Below the pieces are notes generated by a model. It was not told where the DNA came from and did no database searches. It saw only the letters and a program-made list of their open reading frames with translations. The translations under genes and the position numbers were made by a program. A DNA stretch of 28,129 nt from Candidatus Freyrarchaeum guaymasense (GTDB taxonomy: Archaea > Asgardarchaeota > Jordarchaeia > Jordarchaeales > Freyrarchaeaceae), in contig JAUQZD010000073.1 of NCBI GenBank assembly GCA_030587405.1, positions 1 to 28,129 of the forward strand, in the 5' to 3' direction. The first letter of the stretch is position 1; every line of letters begins with the position of its first letter. Shown here piece after piece: positions 8,270 through 16,736 of the stretch.

Positions 8270-8284
8270 AACCTTTTTAAGGTT
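8270..8284. promoter_or_regulatory. Inverted repeat over a TATA-like box
   Basis: AACCTT, TTT, AAGGTT forms a perfect 6-bp inverted repeat that also supplies a CCTTTTTAAG TATA-like element, about 55 bases before the GTG of the chelatase gene. The overlap would suit repressor occlusion, but it could be a chance feature of an AT-rich promoter. Confidence 0.35.
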
Positions 8285-8335
8285 AGCTATGTAGTGTTGC
8301 TTTAGGCTGAATTCCATGCTTCGAGGTGTACACGA

Positions 8336-10507
8336 GTGGGTACTGCTAGAAGTGTTATGCCCTTTACGGCGATCGTCGGCCAAGATGAGATGAAGCTGGC
8401 GCTTATTCTCAACGTGGTAAACCCTAAAATTGGTGGGGTGCTCATAAGGGGTGAAAAAGGTACGGGGAAATCTACGGCTGTTAGAGCTTTAGCGGAGCTC
8501 TTGCCTGAGATCGAGGTTGTAAAGGGTTGCCCTTTCAACTGTGACCCCAAGGATTACCATGGTATGTGCGATGTTTGCAGGGAGAAGCTCAGGAGAGGGG
8601 AGCTGGAGGTAGAGCGAAGGAAGATGAGGGTCGTCGAGCTTCCATTGGGTGTAACCGAGGACCGGGTAGTTGGGTCTTTAGATATAGAGAGAGCGATAAA
8701 GGAGGGGGTGAAGGCGCTTGAGCCAGGCATACTGGCTGAGGCTAACAGACAGATACTGTACGTTGACGAGATAAACTTGTTAAGTGACCACATAGTAGAT
8801 GACCTGCTGGATGCTGCTGCATTTGGGGTTAACGTGGTTGAGCGGGAGGGGATCTCCGTTTCACACCCTTCAAGGTTCATCCTTGTGGGCAGTATGAACC
8901 CTGAGGAGGGAGAGCTTAGACCACAAATACTTGACAGGATAGGGCTCCATGTAGACGTGAAACCGTTGTCCAGCGTTGAGGACAGATTAGAGGTGTTACT
9001 CAGAGTTGAAGAGTTCGACAGGGATCCGGAGGGGTTTAGGGAGAAGTGGAGAAGCAAGGAGGAAGAGTTGAGGCAGAGAATTTTGAGGGCTCGTGAGCTT
9101 TTAGGTGAAGTAACCCTTCCTCAAGAATTAATGGGTATGATAGCTAGGTTATGCGTGGATTTTGATGTTGGAACCCACAGAGCAGACATAGTAACTATGC
9201 GGTGCGCTAAGGCTATCGCCGCCTTAGATGGAAGGAAGGTTGTTTGTATGGATGATGTTGTTAAAGCGGCTAAGCTTGCTTTAAGCCATAGAGTGTTAAA
9301 GCTGGAGTTCAACGAGGAAGGACGGAGCCTTCACGAAAAAATAGATGAATGGTTTAAATCCGTTCGAGAGGAAGAGAAATTTTTTCGCGAGAGAAGAGGC
9401 ATGAAACATGGGGGGATGGAGGCGGTACACGGGGCCTTTAAGGCTCCGGTGGAATTCATTTACTCTTATACATCACTAATGGATAGGCTTCTTAAAGAAG
9501 AGATAAGAGGAGGGAGCTCGACGCTTGTACCGTCACAGCCAGCGTCTTCGATCCCGATTGGTGAGGGATCTTTCTCACCTATAGGAGAATGGGAAAATGA
9601 GGTATTAACCGTTAAGAAGCATGCTGAAATAGAATCTAAAAAGCTTGGAAAGGACCTTGTCAGTGAAGTCGTAGAGGCGGCTCGCCCTCAAAGGAAAAGT
9701 TGGCGTTTGGGAAAGAGGAGGAAAGCCTTTGGAGAGTCTGAAAGGGGGAAGTATGTATCCTACAAGATTCCGAAGGGGAGACCGAAAAGCATAGCGTTAG
9801 GAGCGACCCTAAGAGCAGCTGCGGTAAGACGGGAAAGTGGAGGGCTCGCCGTACGCGTGAGGATTGAAGATGTGAGAGAAAAATTGTTTGAATATAGGAC
9901 GCCTTTAACAATACTTTTCGTTTTAGATGCTAGTGGTTCAATGTACAGAAACATTAACGTGATGAAGGAGGTTATTTGTAGCCTCCACAGCAAGGCGTAC
10001 CAGTACCGTGACCGTGCTGGGCTGATAGTTTTTAAAGGACGGAAAGCTGAGCTCCTCCACCCACCCACCGTTAATCTGAAGGCTGTGAGTGAAAAGCTGG
10101 AGCAGGTTCAAGCGGGAAGCTGGACTCCTCTAGCAGCAGCTCTCATGAAAAGTCTTAGGGTTCTAAAGAAAGAGAAGGCACGTAACCCAGGAGTAGAGCC
10201 CGTTATAATGATGATGACGGATGGGGGAGCAAACGTCTCCTTACGTTCAAGCACTAGAAAAAGTGAGGGAACAGAGACTCTAACAGAAATAATAGATGAG
10301 ATAAGGGAAATTTCTGAAAAGATAGCTAAAGAGAAAATTAAAGTGGTAATTATCCGACCTTGGAGCAATAACCCAACCGACTCGTGGAGGAAGGACATTG
10401 CTTTAACAATAGCTAACCAGACTAAAGGTAAAATATACGAGTTAAGAAGGTTTGAACCGTCAATAATAGCTAGAATAGCAGAGTATGAGGCAGGAAGAAG
10501 TCCGTAA
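8336..10507 (+). CDS. Mg/Co-chelatase-like BchI-BchD fusion (AAA+ plus VWA)
   Basis: 723 residues combining a chelatase AAA+ module and a von Willebrand A module. Walker A is GEKGTGKST at 39-47, Walker [10 protein letters not shown] around 141-149, and sensor-type [21 protein letters not shown] follows. A Cys cluster C65, C69, C78, C81 (CPFNC ... CDVC) is inserted after the P-loop helix, as in cobaltochelatase-associated members. The middle is charged and low in complexity. The VWA domain has an intact MIDAS motif LDASGSM near residue 530. Such proteins power metal insertion into tetrapyrroles with a large BchH/CobN subunit, which is not adjacent; cobalamin is the likeliest product, by inference. 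GTG at 8336 with GAGGTG (8323-8328) 7 bases upstream. Confidence 0.9.
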   Translation: MGTARSVMPFTAIVGQDEMKLALILNVVNPKIGGVLIRGEKGTGKSTAVRALAELLPEIEVVKGCPFNCDPKDYHGMCDVCREKLRRGELEVERRKMRVVELPLGVTEDRVVGSLDIERAIKEGVKALEPGILAEANRQILYVDEINLLSDHIVDDLLDAAAFGVNVVEREGISVSHPSRFILVGSMNPEEGELRPQILDRIGLHVDVKPLSSVEDRLEVLLRVEEFDRDPEGFREKWRSKEEELRQRILRARELLGEVTLPQELMGMIARLCVDFDVGTHRADIVTMRCAKAIAALDGRKVVCMDDVVKAAKLALSHRVLKLEFNEEGRSLHEKIDEWFKSVREEEKFFRERRGMKHGGMEAVHGAFKAPVEFIYSYTSLMDRLLKEEIRGGSSTLVPSQPASSIPIGEGSFSPIGEWENEVLTVKKHAEIESKKLGKDLVSEVVEAARPQRKSWRLGKRRKAFGESERGKYVSYKIPKGRPKSIALGATLRAAAVRRESGGLAVRVRIEDVREKLFEYRTPLTILFVLDASGSMYRNINVMKEVICSLHSKAYQYRDRAGLIVFKGRKAELLHPPTVNLKAVSEKLEQVQAGSWTPLAAALMKSLRVLKKEKARNPGVEPVIMMMTDGGANVSLRSSTRKSEGTETLTEIIDEIREISEKIAKEKIKVVIIRPWSNNPTDSWRKDIALTIANQTKGKIYELRRFEPSIIARIAEYEAGRSP

Positions 10508-10642
10508 CTTCATTTTAGTGTAAGAGGAGCTAAAGAAGATTTAAATACCTTTAATAAGTAATTTACCTTTGCAGTTTTCTCCAGTAAAATAAGATAGTTT
10601 TCCCGGGATATTGCTACATTTACATTTATGGTGGGCTCCGCC

Positions 10643-10652
10643 TTTTTAAATA
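10643..10652 (+). promoter_or_regulatory. TATA box of the winged-helix gene
   Basis: TTTTTAAATA lies about 60 bases before the TTG start, in the 200-bp gap after the chelatase gene. The rest of that gap shows nothing else. Confidence 0.5.
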
Positions 10653-10710
10653 GGGTTTACACGGTAAAAGATAGCTGTTAAGGAGAAAATAGACGGGAGG
10701 TAGGTGAGCG

Positions 10711-10971
10711 TTGCAGGGTGTAAATTACAGTATTCCCTTAAGGAACGCAGTGTTAAGTATTCTTAAAAAGAGGCAAGGGATAATAATAGACAAGGAACTC
10801 TACGCGATGCTCCAAAAAATGTTTAATGATTTTTCCGAAAGCAAGCTGAACCGTATCCTCATGCAGCTTGAAATAGAAGGGTTAATACATGTTTCTCAGA
10901 TCTCGAAGACGAAGAGAAGCGTTGAGTTGATAAAGCCAGGACAAGAGTTTCTCGCGGTAAGCGAAGATTAA
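10711..10971 (+). CDS. Small winged-helix DNA-binding protein
   Basis: 86 residues. The pattern 'PLRNAVLSILKKRQGIIIDKELYAMLQK' then 'SESKLNRILMQLEIEGLIHVSQISKTKRSVELI' is a winged-helix fold: helix, helix, recognition helix ending in LEIEGLIHV, then a beta wing. It is probably a chromatin-associated or local transcription factor; its target is unknown. The TTG start at 10711 is supported by GGAGGT (10696-10701) 9 bases upstream. Confidence 0.75.
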   Translation: MQGVNYSIPLRNAVLSILKKRQGIIIDKELYAMLQKMFNDFSESKLNRILMQLEIEGLIHVSQISKTKRSVELIKPGQEFLAVSED

Positions 10972-11100
10972 AATCAACTTTGCAATGACGGGTAACTTCC
11001 GGGCTTCCCAAGATCCCCCTGTACCTCAGCAAAGGAAAATCTTTTAGACTACGTTTTGGCATGTATTAGGTGGGGAGCAGCTGGATGGTGGGGAGGGTTA

Positions 11101-12123
11101 ATGGGTGTAAACCTGAAAAACATTGTGATTTCAAGGCAGATCTCCCTTAAAGACCTTGCCGGCAAAGTCGTGGCTATAGACGCCATGAACGCGCTTTACC
11201 AGTTTCTGGCTACTATAAGGCAGGCTGATGGAACCAGCCTTATGGACAGTCAGGGCAGGGTGACTTCACACCTCAGCGGACTTTTCTACAGGACAGTAAA
11301 CTTCTTGGAGGAAGGAATAAAGCCCGTTTACGTTTTCGACGGTGAACCCCCAGCTTTAAAAGCGAGAACGGTGGATGAGAGGAAGAAGATTAGGGAGGAA
11401 GCACATGAGAAATGGATCGATGCCTTAGAAAAAGGAGACCTCGAGGAAGCACGGAAATACGCGCAGGCAGCGTCGTTTATAACAGACGAAATGGTAGAAG
11501 AATGTAAGAAATTGCTGGAGGCGATGGGAGTCCCATATGTTCAAGCCCCCTCCGAGGGGGAGGCACAGGCAGCGTTCATGGCTAGGAGGGGGGATGCTTG
11601 GTGTGTTGCCAGTCAAGACTATGATTCGCTCCTCTTTAACGCGCCGAGGCTCGTGAGGAATTTGACTGTTAGCGGCAGAAGGAAGCTTCCCGGCAAAAAC
11701 ATCTACGTTAAAATCGAAACTGAGCTAATCTCCTTAGATGAGGTACTTAGAACTCACGGGATAACAAGGGAGCAACTCATAGCTATTGGAATTCTCCTAG
11801 GAACAGACTACAATGAGGGTGTTAAGGGTGTGGGGGTGAAAACGGCGTTAAAACTCATTAAAGAATACGGAAGCCTAAAGGGAATAATAGCTGCGAAGGG
11901 ATTTACCTTTGAAGTTCCGGTAGAAGAAGTTGAAAGAATATTCCTAAACCCGAAGATAACTGAAGATTACACCCTCACTTGGCGTCCTCCCGACGAGGAA
12001 AAGATCATTAAGATACTTTGTGACGAACACGACTTCTCTAAGGAAAGGGTAACTAAGGCTCTGAGCAGGATTACAAAGCAGGAAAGGAGGACGGCGCAGG
12101 CAAGCTTGGAGAGATTCTTCTAA
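11101..12123 (+). CDS. fen: Flap endonuclease 1
   Basis: Structure-specific 5' nuclease that removes flaps during Okazaki fragment maturation and long-patch repair. From ATG 11101 the protein is 340 residues and the catalytic acids fall at the standard positions: D27, D80, E152, E154, D173, D175 and D236. The C-terminus QASLERFF (333-340) is a perfect PCNA-interacting PIP box. An upstream in-frame ATG at 11056 would add 15 residues, but the family starts MGV and GGGGAGGG (about 11090-11097) points to 11101. Gly2 must be near the N-terminus for activity, which supports this choice. Convergent with pcm. Confidence 0.97.
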   Translation: MGVNLKNIVISRQISLKDLAGKVVAIDAMNALYQFLATIRQADGTSLMDSQGRVTSHLSGLFYRTVNFLEEGIKPVYVFDGEPPALKARTVDERKKIREEAHEKWIDALEKGDLEEARKYAQAASFITDEMVEECKKLLEAMGVPYVQAPSEGEAQAAFMARRGDAWCVASQDYDSLLFNAPRLVRNLTVSGRRKLPGKNIYVKIETELISLDEVLRTHGITREQLIAIGILLGTDYNEGVKGVGVKTALKLIKEYGSLKGIIAAKGFTFEVPVEEVERIFLNPKITEDYTLTWRPPDEEKIIKILCDEHDFSKERVTKALSRITKQERRTAQASLERFF

Positions 12124-12135
12124 TTTTCTAATCTT

Positions 12136-12868
12136 TTATCCTAGGTAAGGTTTGTTCCAGCCGTACTCCCCGACTAAGGGTACAAATGCCACGGCTCCAT
12201 AGTCCTTTTTCCTGACACGGCCCTTCTCGTCTTTCTCCACTAAGACCAATGTTTGACTGTAGTAGAAGCGACCTACCGGTATGACCATGCGTCCACCCCG
12301 CGCAAGCTGGTCAAGTAGAGGCTTGGGAATGTCGGGGCCAGCGGCTGTTACCAAAATAGCATCGTACGGTGCGGCTTCAGGGTGCCCGAGAGTCCCGTCG
12401 CCTAGAATGACCGTGACACGATCCCCGTAACCCGCCCTCTCAAGGTTTTTCCTAGAAAAATCCACTAGTTCCTTCACGCGTTCAATGGTGTACACGTGTC
12501 CCTTCTTACTTGCCTCCTCGGGAGCTACTATTTCGGCGCAAAGAGCTGCATGATAGCCTGATCCTGCTCCAACTTCAAGAACCTTCATGCCTTCACACAG
12601 TTTTAGGAGGTCACACATTAAAACACACATGTCTCGCCTAGAGAGTAAACTCTCTATGTGGCGCGGATATCGTCTGACCCCCTGGTATCGGAAGTGGACG
12701 GTCATCATAAGCGTACTCCTTCAACTCGTCGGGTAGAAACTTCTCTCTTGGAACCTTTAGGAAAGCCTTGATCACCCTTTCATCCCTAACAAAGCCTTCT
12801 ATTTTCAACCGTTCTATAAGCCTCTTCTTCTTTTCAAGAAGTGTTTCCCTCAAAGCCTCCCGCCTCAT
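12136..12868 (-). CDS. pcm: Protein-L-isoaspartate O-methyltransferase, interrupted by a 25-nt BHB intron
   Basis: Repairs isoaspartyl residues by SAM-dependent methylation. Exon 1 (12868-12658) encodes 70 codons plus one base and reads ... [16 protein letters not shown]. Exon 2 (12632-12136) gives [11 protein letters not shown], the SAM motif [13 protein letters not shown], and a C-terminus ending WNKPYLG. Read straight through, exon 1 runs into a stop after HREFTL and exon 2 is in another frame. Removing 12633-12657 joins them as [13 protein letters not shown], exactly the conserved PCMT region, to give 235 residues, the normal size. I therefore interpret the gene as intact and spliced rather than as a pseudogene. 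The ATG at 12868 has no ribosome site, so the transcript may be leaderless. Divergent from the DUF371 gene. Confidence 0.88.
12633..12657 (-). other. Predicted 25-nt archaeal BHB mRNA intron in pcm
   Basis: On the minus strand, exon 1 ends with CGCC (12663-12660) and bulge ACA (12659-12657). A 7-bp intron hairpin follows, UAGAGAG / CUCUCUA with loop UUUA (12656-12639). Then comes GGCG (12638-12635), pairing with CGCC, and bulge AGA (12634-12632). This is a 3-nt bulge, 4-bp helix, 3-nt bulge arrangement. Cutting after the second base of each bulge excises 25 nt and forms the codon CAC (His) of SAPHM. The outer exon-exon helix is weak (one G-C pair then mismatches), so it is a relaxed HBh' type. 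Confidence 0.85.
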
Positions 12869-12931
12869 AAAAATTTTTTACATTAATTAATTGTTGTAGA
12901 AGTAGGTCTTTAAACTTGCTGAGGGAGAGTT

Positions 12932-13366
12932 TTGAGCAGGATTGTGGAGAAAGTAAAAGCGAGAGGGCATCCGAACGTTACCGCTAGACACAGGTCAACG
13001 CTTGAGGTAACGGTAGATCCTGAACTTACCCCTAAAGGAGACTGCATAGTAGCCGTGGCGTCAAATAAGGGGGCGGCGTCCCTAAGCAAGCGGTTCAAAG
13101 AAGCAGCTAAGAGTGTGGATGCCATAATCAAATTGATAATTAAAGTAGGAGGATTACGTGAAGAGGTGACGGGGCGAGGAAGCGTGAAGCTGACGTTCAC
13201 ACATCCAAAGGACATGGTAGCGCGGAAAAGCAACTACTGTTGTGGAAGAACGATAATGATCATGGCGGATAAGGCAGCCTCAGACCTAGACCGGAAGCTC
13301 GTAGAGCAACTTAAAAAACCGCAACAGGTCGAAATACTGCTCGTAGTAGAGAGAAGGGGGGCGTGA
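12932..13366 (+). CDS. DUF371 family protein
   Basis: 144 residues of an archaea-specific family of unknown function. The N-terminal signature VKARGHPNVTARHRSTLEVTVDPELTPKGDCIVAVAS matches the DUF371 pattern (GHPNV-T-H-T-E-T ... LT-GDCI-GV). A C-terminal beta-rich segment VEILLVVERRGA ends the protein. The Cys pair in SNYCCGRTIM may be functional. TTG start at 12932 with GAGGGAG just upstream. The stop is 4 bases from the convergent trm5 stop. Confidence 0.85.
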   Translation: MSRIVEKVKARGHPNVTARHRSTLEVTVDPELTPKGDCIVAVASNKGAASLSKRFKEAAKSVDAIIKLIIKVGGLREEVTGRGSVKLTFTHPKDMVARKSNYCCGRTIMIMADKAASDLDRKLVEQLKKPQQVEILLVVERRGA

Positions 13367-13370
13367 GCCG

Positions 13371-14492
13371 TCATTCTATTACGGCATCGACCACTATCTG
13401 CCATTCTCTGGGAGCCGTAGACCTAACCTTTCTAACAGTTAAAACCTCCTTAACCCTTCTGCCAGCACCCCTAACGCCTTTCTCCAACGTTTCAACCGCG
13501 TCTTCACACGCGTTATTTCCCCTTCCAAACTGGTAGTAATGTACAATTCCTCCATCTCTCTTCATGGCTAGGCAAGCGACATCAATAAACCTGTAAGTCA
13601 TCCCTGGAAGGTTCATGATCACACGGTCAGCAACATGCATCAAATAGGACTCCACAATGAGCCTTGCATCCCCCAAATAAGGGAAAACAGCGTTGGAAAC
13701 CTTGTTAAGCCGTATGTTTTCTTTGAGAAGCTCCACTGCAAATGGATTTAAATCAATGGCATGCACAATTCCACCATACCGTTTAGCTATCAAGATCGCG
13801 AATGGGCCAACACCAGCGAACAGGTCCACAACCACTTCTCCCCTCCTAACCTGGGTAGCCACCCTAGCGTGCTCACCTGACAGGCGAGGGCTAAAATAGG
13901 CATGCTCAATATCAACCTTGAAAACACACCCGTTCTCACGGTGAAACGTAACAGTTCTCGTTTCGCCAGCAATGTGAACGAGACGCCTGACCCGGTAGGT
14001 TCCATTCACTCTTCCCCCCTTCGCGAACACCGCATGTACATGCTTATTAACCTTCAAAACAGCCTCGCCAATAACATTCCTAAAATCCCAAACTTCCGGC
14101 GCCAACTCTAAAACAGCAATGTCACCTACAATATCATACGATCTGGGAACAAAGGGCAACGCGTCGTCAGGCAAATAACCCCTAAGCACGTCTACTAACC
14201 TACCACCTACCTCCCTAACAGGGAAGGAGAAAGAGCAAACCTGAAGAAAACCAACAATTTCCCTCAACATTTCCTCCTCCCCCTTCGAAAGAGCACGCTT
14301 AACGGGGAAAACAACAAAATCGAGAGTACTTCCTTCATCGTCTACATCTGAAGCAGCCTCACAGGTGGTGGGAACGCCGCGGACAGGCACAGGTTTAAGA
14401 CTACGGTCCAGAAGCCCGGAACTAACCAGAAAGCGGCGAGCTCGCTCAGCCATCAAGCGCTTTACAATCACACAACGAGAAGCACGCATCAT
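13371..14492 (-). CDS. trm5: tRNA (guanine37-N1)-methyltransferase Trm5
   Basis: Methylates G37 of tRNAs to prevent frameshifting. The protein has an N-terminal substrate-recognition region, then the class I SAM fold: VDLFAGVGPFAILIAKRYGG near residue 219, HAIDLNPFAVELLKENIRLN, and the catalytic-loop motif NLPGMTYRFIDVA. HYYQFGRG near the C-terminus is also typical. The reading frame stays open to 14597, but that extension runs through the tRNA-Lys gene and is not homologous. I prefer the tandem ATGs at 14492/14489, with GGAG upstream, giving about 373 residues. The 5' end of the gene lies 64 bases downstream of the tRNA gene on the same strand. Confidence 0.93.
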   Translation of the reverse strand: MMRASRCVIVKRLMAERARRFLVSSGLLDRSLKPVPVRGVPTTCEAASDVDDEGSTLDFVVFPVKRALSKGEEEMLREIVGFLQVCSFSFPVREVGGRLVDVLRGYLPDDALPFVPRSYDIVGDIAVLELAPEVWDFRNVIGEAVLKVNKHVHAVFAKGGRVNGTYRVRRLVHIAGETRTVTFHRENGCVFKVDIEHAYFSPRLSGEHARVATQVRRGEVVVDLFAGVGPFAILIAKRYGGIVHAIDLNPFAVELLKENIRLNKVSNAVFPYLGDARLIVESYLMHVADRVIMNLPGMTYRFIDVACLAMKRDGGIVHYYQFGRGNNACEDAVETLEKGVRGAGRRVKEVLTVRKVRSTAPREWQIVVDAVIE

Positions 14493-14555
14493 AACGCCAA
14501 CTCTCCAAACTAAAGAAGCTAGAAAAGCAGGCTCACTCCAGTAAACCTGAGTAAA

Positions 14556-14654
14556 TGGCGGGCCGAGCGGGATTCGAATTCGCGGGGCTTTGAACACCCA
14601 CCCGCGACCACCGGGTTAAGAGCCCGGCGCTCTACCTAGCTGAGCTATCGGCCC
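14556..14654 (-). tRNA. tRNA-Lys (CTT) with a T-arm intron and encoded CCA
   Basis: Acceptor stem GGGCCGA (5', from 14654) pairs with TCGGCCC; the discriminator is G and CCA is encoded (14558-14556). The D stem is GCTC/GAGC. The anticodon stem CCGGG/CCCGG encloses loop CTCTTAA, anticodon CUU for AAG. The variable loop is TGGTC. The T stem is GCGGG/CCCGC with loop TTCGAAT, but 22 extra bases (14579-14600) separate GCGGG from TTCGAAT. Removing them gives a perfect mature tRNA of 77 bases with CCA. All stems are fully paired, so the gene looks functional. Confidence 0.95.
14579..14600 (-). other. 22-nt BHB intron of tRNA-Lys, position 53/54
   Basis: Exon CGCG pairs with intron CGCG to form the 4-bp central helix. 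The bulges are GGU (5' side) and AAU (3' side), and the intron's inner helix is GGG/CCC closed by a 9-base loop. Cutting after the second base of each bulge yields GCGGG joined to TTCGAAT. The location in the T arm is non-canonical (the usual site is 37/38). The outer helix is weak, as in the pcm intron. Confidence 0.88.
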
Positions 14655-14681
14655 GCGTCAGAGAAAAACTCTGAATCAAAC

Positions 14682-14690
14682 ATAATAAAT
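14682..14690 (-). promoter_or_regulatory. TATA box of tRNA-Lys
   Basis: On the minus strand TTTATTATG lies 28-36 bases upstream of the mature 5' end. A small hairpin, CAGAG AAAAA CTCTG, sits at 14659-14673 between it and the tRNA. Confidence 0.55.
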
Positions 14691-14904
14691 TTTTTGATGT
14701 GCACCTATTCTAGGCACCATATGTGTTTTCCATCAATAAATTAACCATGAAGGAAGTGCAACTGTTTTCGAAATCAACCTGTTAAGGTTTGAGGGGGAAT
14801 GGACTCCAAAACGTCTTTAGAAAGGTACGTTCGTTTTCCCGTAGCACGCTTAAAGTTGATATGAAGCGAGTTGAAAACTAGTTTTCTATCTTTTTTCACT
14901 AACC

Positions 14905-14913
14905 TTTAAATTT
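14905..14913 (+). promoter_or_regulatory. TATA box of the aIF5B operon
   Basis: TTTAAATTT, preceded by AACC, lies about 55 bases before the aIF5B ATG. The remainder of the 14691-14904 gap shows no gene or clear RNA. Confidence 0.55.
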
Positions 14914-14961
14914 CCCGGCCTCAGTAGTTGTTTCTAGGATTATTGAAGAGGTGGAAGGGGA

Positions 14962-16734
14962 ATGAAGCTGAGATCACCTATAGCGGTGGTGCTGGGCCAT
15001 ATTGACCATGGGAAGACAGCGTTACTCGATGCTATTAGGGGTACAGGTGTTCAGTTGAGGGAGGCAGGGGGGATTACTCAGCATATCGGCGCGTCTTTTC
15101 TCCCAACGGAGGTTATTGAAGATCTTGCTGAGGAATTAGTTGAAAAGTTTAACATTAAGCTTACTATTCCTGGCATTTTAGTTTTAGATACTCCCGGTCA
15201 TGAAGCCTTCTTTAATCTTAGGGCGCGTGGAGGAGCTGTGGCAGATTTTGCTGTTTTAGTTGTTGACGTGGTGCGAGGCTTCCAGACCCAAACGTATGAG
15301 TGCATTAATCTTTTGAGAAGTCGGCGTGTTCCTTTTCTGGTTGCGGCGAATAAAATTGATTTGATCCCCGGTTGGCGTCCCTCGGGGTCGAGGTCGTTTC
15401 TCAAGGCTATTGATTTACAGGAAGATTACGTTAGAAGGATGCTGGATGAGAGAATTTATGAGTTAATGGGTGAGTTGTCCGGTGCAGGGTTTAACTCCGA
15501 GAGGTTTGATAGGGTTAGGGACTTTACGAAGACTGTTGCCATCGTTCCAACCAGTGCTAAGACTGGTGAGGGGGTGGCTGAGCTACTTGTGGTTCTCGCA
15601 GGCTTAGCGCAACAGTACCTGAAGAAGCGGCTTACCGTCTCGGAGGGTGAGGCCAAGGGTGTTGTTTTGGAGGTTAAAGAGGAGACTGGACTTGGTACTA
15701 CCATCGATGTTATTCTCTACGATGGAGTTTTACGTAGGAACGACTTGCTGGTTACTGGAGGGCTTAATGGCGCTGTGACGACTAGGATTCGGGCTTTGCT
15801 TCAGCCTAAGCCCTTAGATGAGATGAGGGATCCTAGGGAAAGGTTTATCTCGGTTGAGGAGGTTGCGGCGGCTGCAGGCGTAAAGATCGCAGCGCCGAAC
15901 TTGGATAAAGTTGTTGCCGGTGCTCCCTTGAGGGGGGTAAGAGACCCAGAGCAGGTGGAGGAGGTAGCAAAAGAAGTTCAACGGGAAATCGAGAGTATAA
16001 TGGTAAGGACTGACCGTGTAGGAGTGGTTATCAAGGCGGACACCTTAGGATCCTTAGAGGCCCTTGTGAACTTTTTTAGGGAGAGAGGGGTTGCCGTTAG
16101 GGTTGCGGATATCGGGGACGTGGCTAAGAAGGACGTATTAGAGGCTGCGGCTGTGGCGGAGCGTGACCCTCTAAGTGCGGTGATTCTAGCGTTTAACGTT
16201 AGGATACTGCCTGACGCTGAAGAGGAAGCTGAGAAGTTCGGTGTCACGGTTTTCTATGACAAGATAATTTACAAGCTCTTTGAGAAGTACAATGAGTGGG
16301 TTTTAGCGATGAGGGAAGAAATGAGGAGACAGGCTATGGAAGGGCTGGTAAAACCGGCTAAGATAAGGATTCTGCCAGGATACGTGTTCAGGCGGAGTAA
16401 ACCTGCAATAGTCGGTGTGGAGGTCGTTTCAGGCGAAATTAGGCCGAGGTACCGGTTAATGAATAGGGAGGGCAAGGAGGTGGGGGAGATCCTTCAGATA
16501 CAAGATAAGGGTGAAGCTAAACCCTATGCAAGGCAAGGCGAGCAGGTTGCCATATCGATAAGGGGACCTACGGTTGGAAGGCAGATAGATGAGGGAGACG
16601 TCCTCTACACGAGTATGCCGCTAAGCCATATTGACAAGTTTAAGTTTGAACTTAGAGAGGAGCTTACGTCTGATGAGTTGGAGGCGCTGAGGGAGATTGA
16701 GGCCATAAAGAGGCCGTCTCCGCTAAAGTTATAG
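14962..16734 (+). CDS. infB: Translation initiation factor aIF5B
   Basis: GTPase that promotes ribosomal subunit joining. G1 is GHIDHGKT at 12-19 (usually GHVDHGKT), G3 is DTPGHEAF, and G4 is NKID, followed by G5 TSAKTGEG. Domain II, the alpha/beta domain III and the C-terminal beta-barrel IV follow, including the aIF5B stretches RADTLGSLEALVNF-like (here KADTLGSLEAL) and GPTVGRQIDEGD. The 590 residues match archaeal aIF5B and there is no intein. ATG at 14962 with AGGTGG and GGGG upstream. First gene of a likely operon with the following three genes. Confidence 0.96.
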   Translation: MKLRSPIAVVLGHIDHGKTALLDAIRGTGVQLREAGGITQHIGASFLPTEVIEDLAEELVEKFNIKLTIPGILVLDTPGHEAFFNLRARGGAVADFAVLVVDVVRGFQTQTYECINLLRSRRVPFLVAANKIDLIPGWRPSGSRSFLKAIDLQEDYVRRMLDERIYELMGELSGAGFNSERFDRVRDFTKTVAIVPTSAKTGEGVAELLVVLAGLAQQYLKKRLTVSEGEAKGVVLEVKEETGLGTTIDVILYDGVLRRNDLLVTGGLNGAVTTRIRALLQPKPLDEMRDPRERFISVEEVAAAAGVKIAAPNLDKVVAGAPLRGVRDPEQVEEVAKEVQREIESIMVRTDRVGVVIKADTLGSLEALVNFFRERGVAVRVADIGDVAKKDVLEAAAVAERDPLSAVILAFNVRILPDAEEEAEKFGVTVFYDKIIYKLFEKYNEWVLAMREEMRRQAMEGLVKPAKIRILPGYVFRRSKPAIVGVEVVSGEIRPRYRLMNREGKEVGEILQIQDKGEAKPYARQGEQVAISIRGPTVGRQIDEGDVLYTSMPLSHIDKFKFELREELTSDELEALREIEAIKRPSPLKL

Positions 16735-16736
16735 GA

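Noticed and set aside
11056..11100. Longer FEN1 start
   Set aside because: FEN1 needs MGV at its N-terminus, and catalytic residues match standard numbering only from 11101.
12136..12868. Calling pcm a frameshifted pseudogene
   Set aside because: Both halves keep all conserved residues with no other lesion, and the break coincides with a BHB fold whose canonical excision exactly restores the family motif. A random indel would not do this.
14493..14597. Upstream extension of the Trm5 frame (35 codons)
   Set aside because: It runs into the tRNA-Lys gene and has no family similarity. The tandem ATGs at 14492/14489 with a GGAG upstream fit better.
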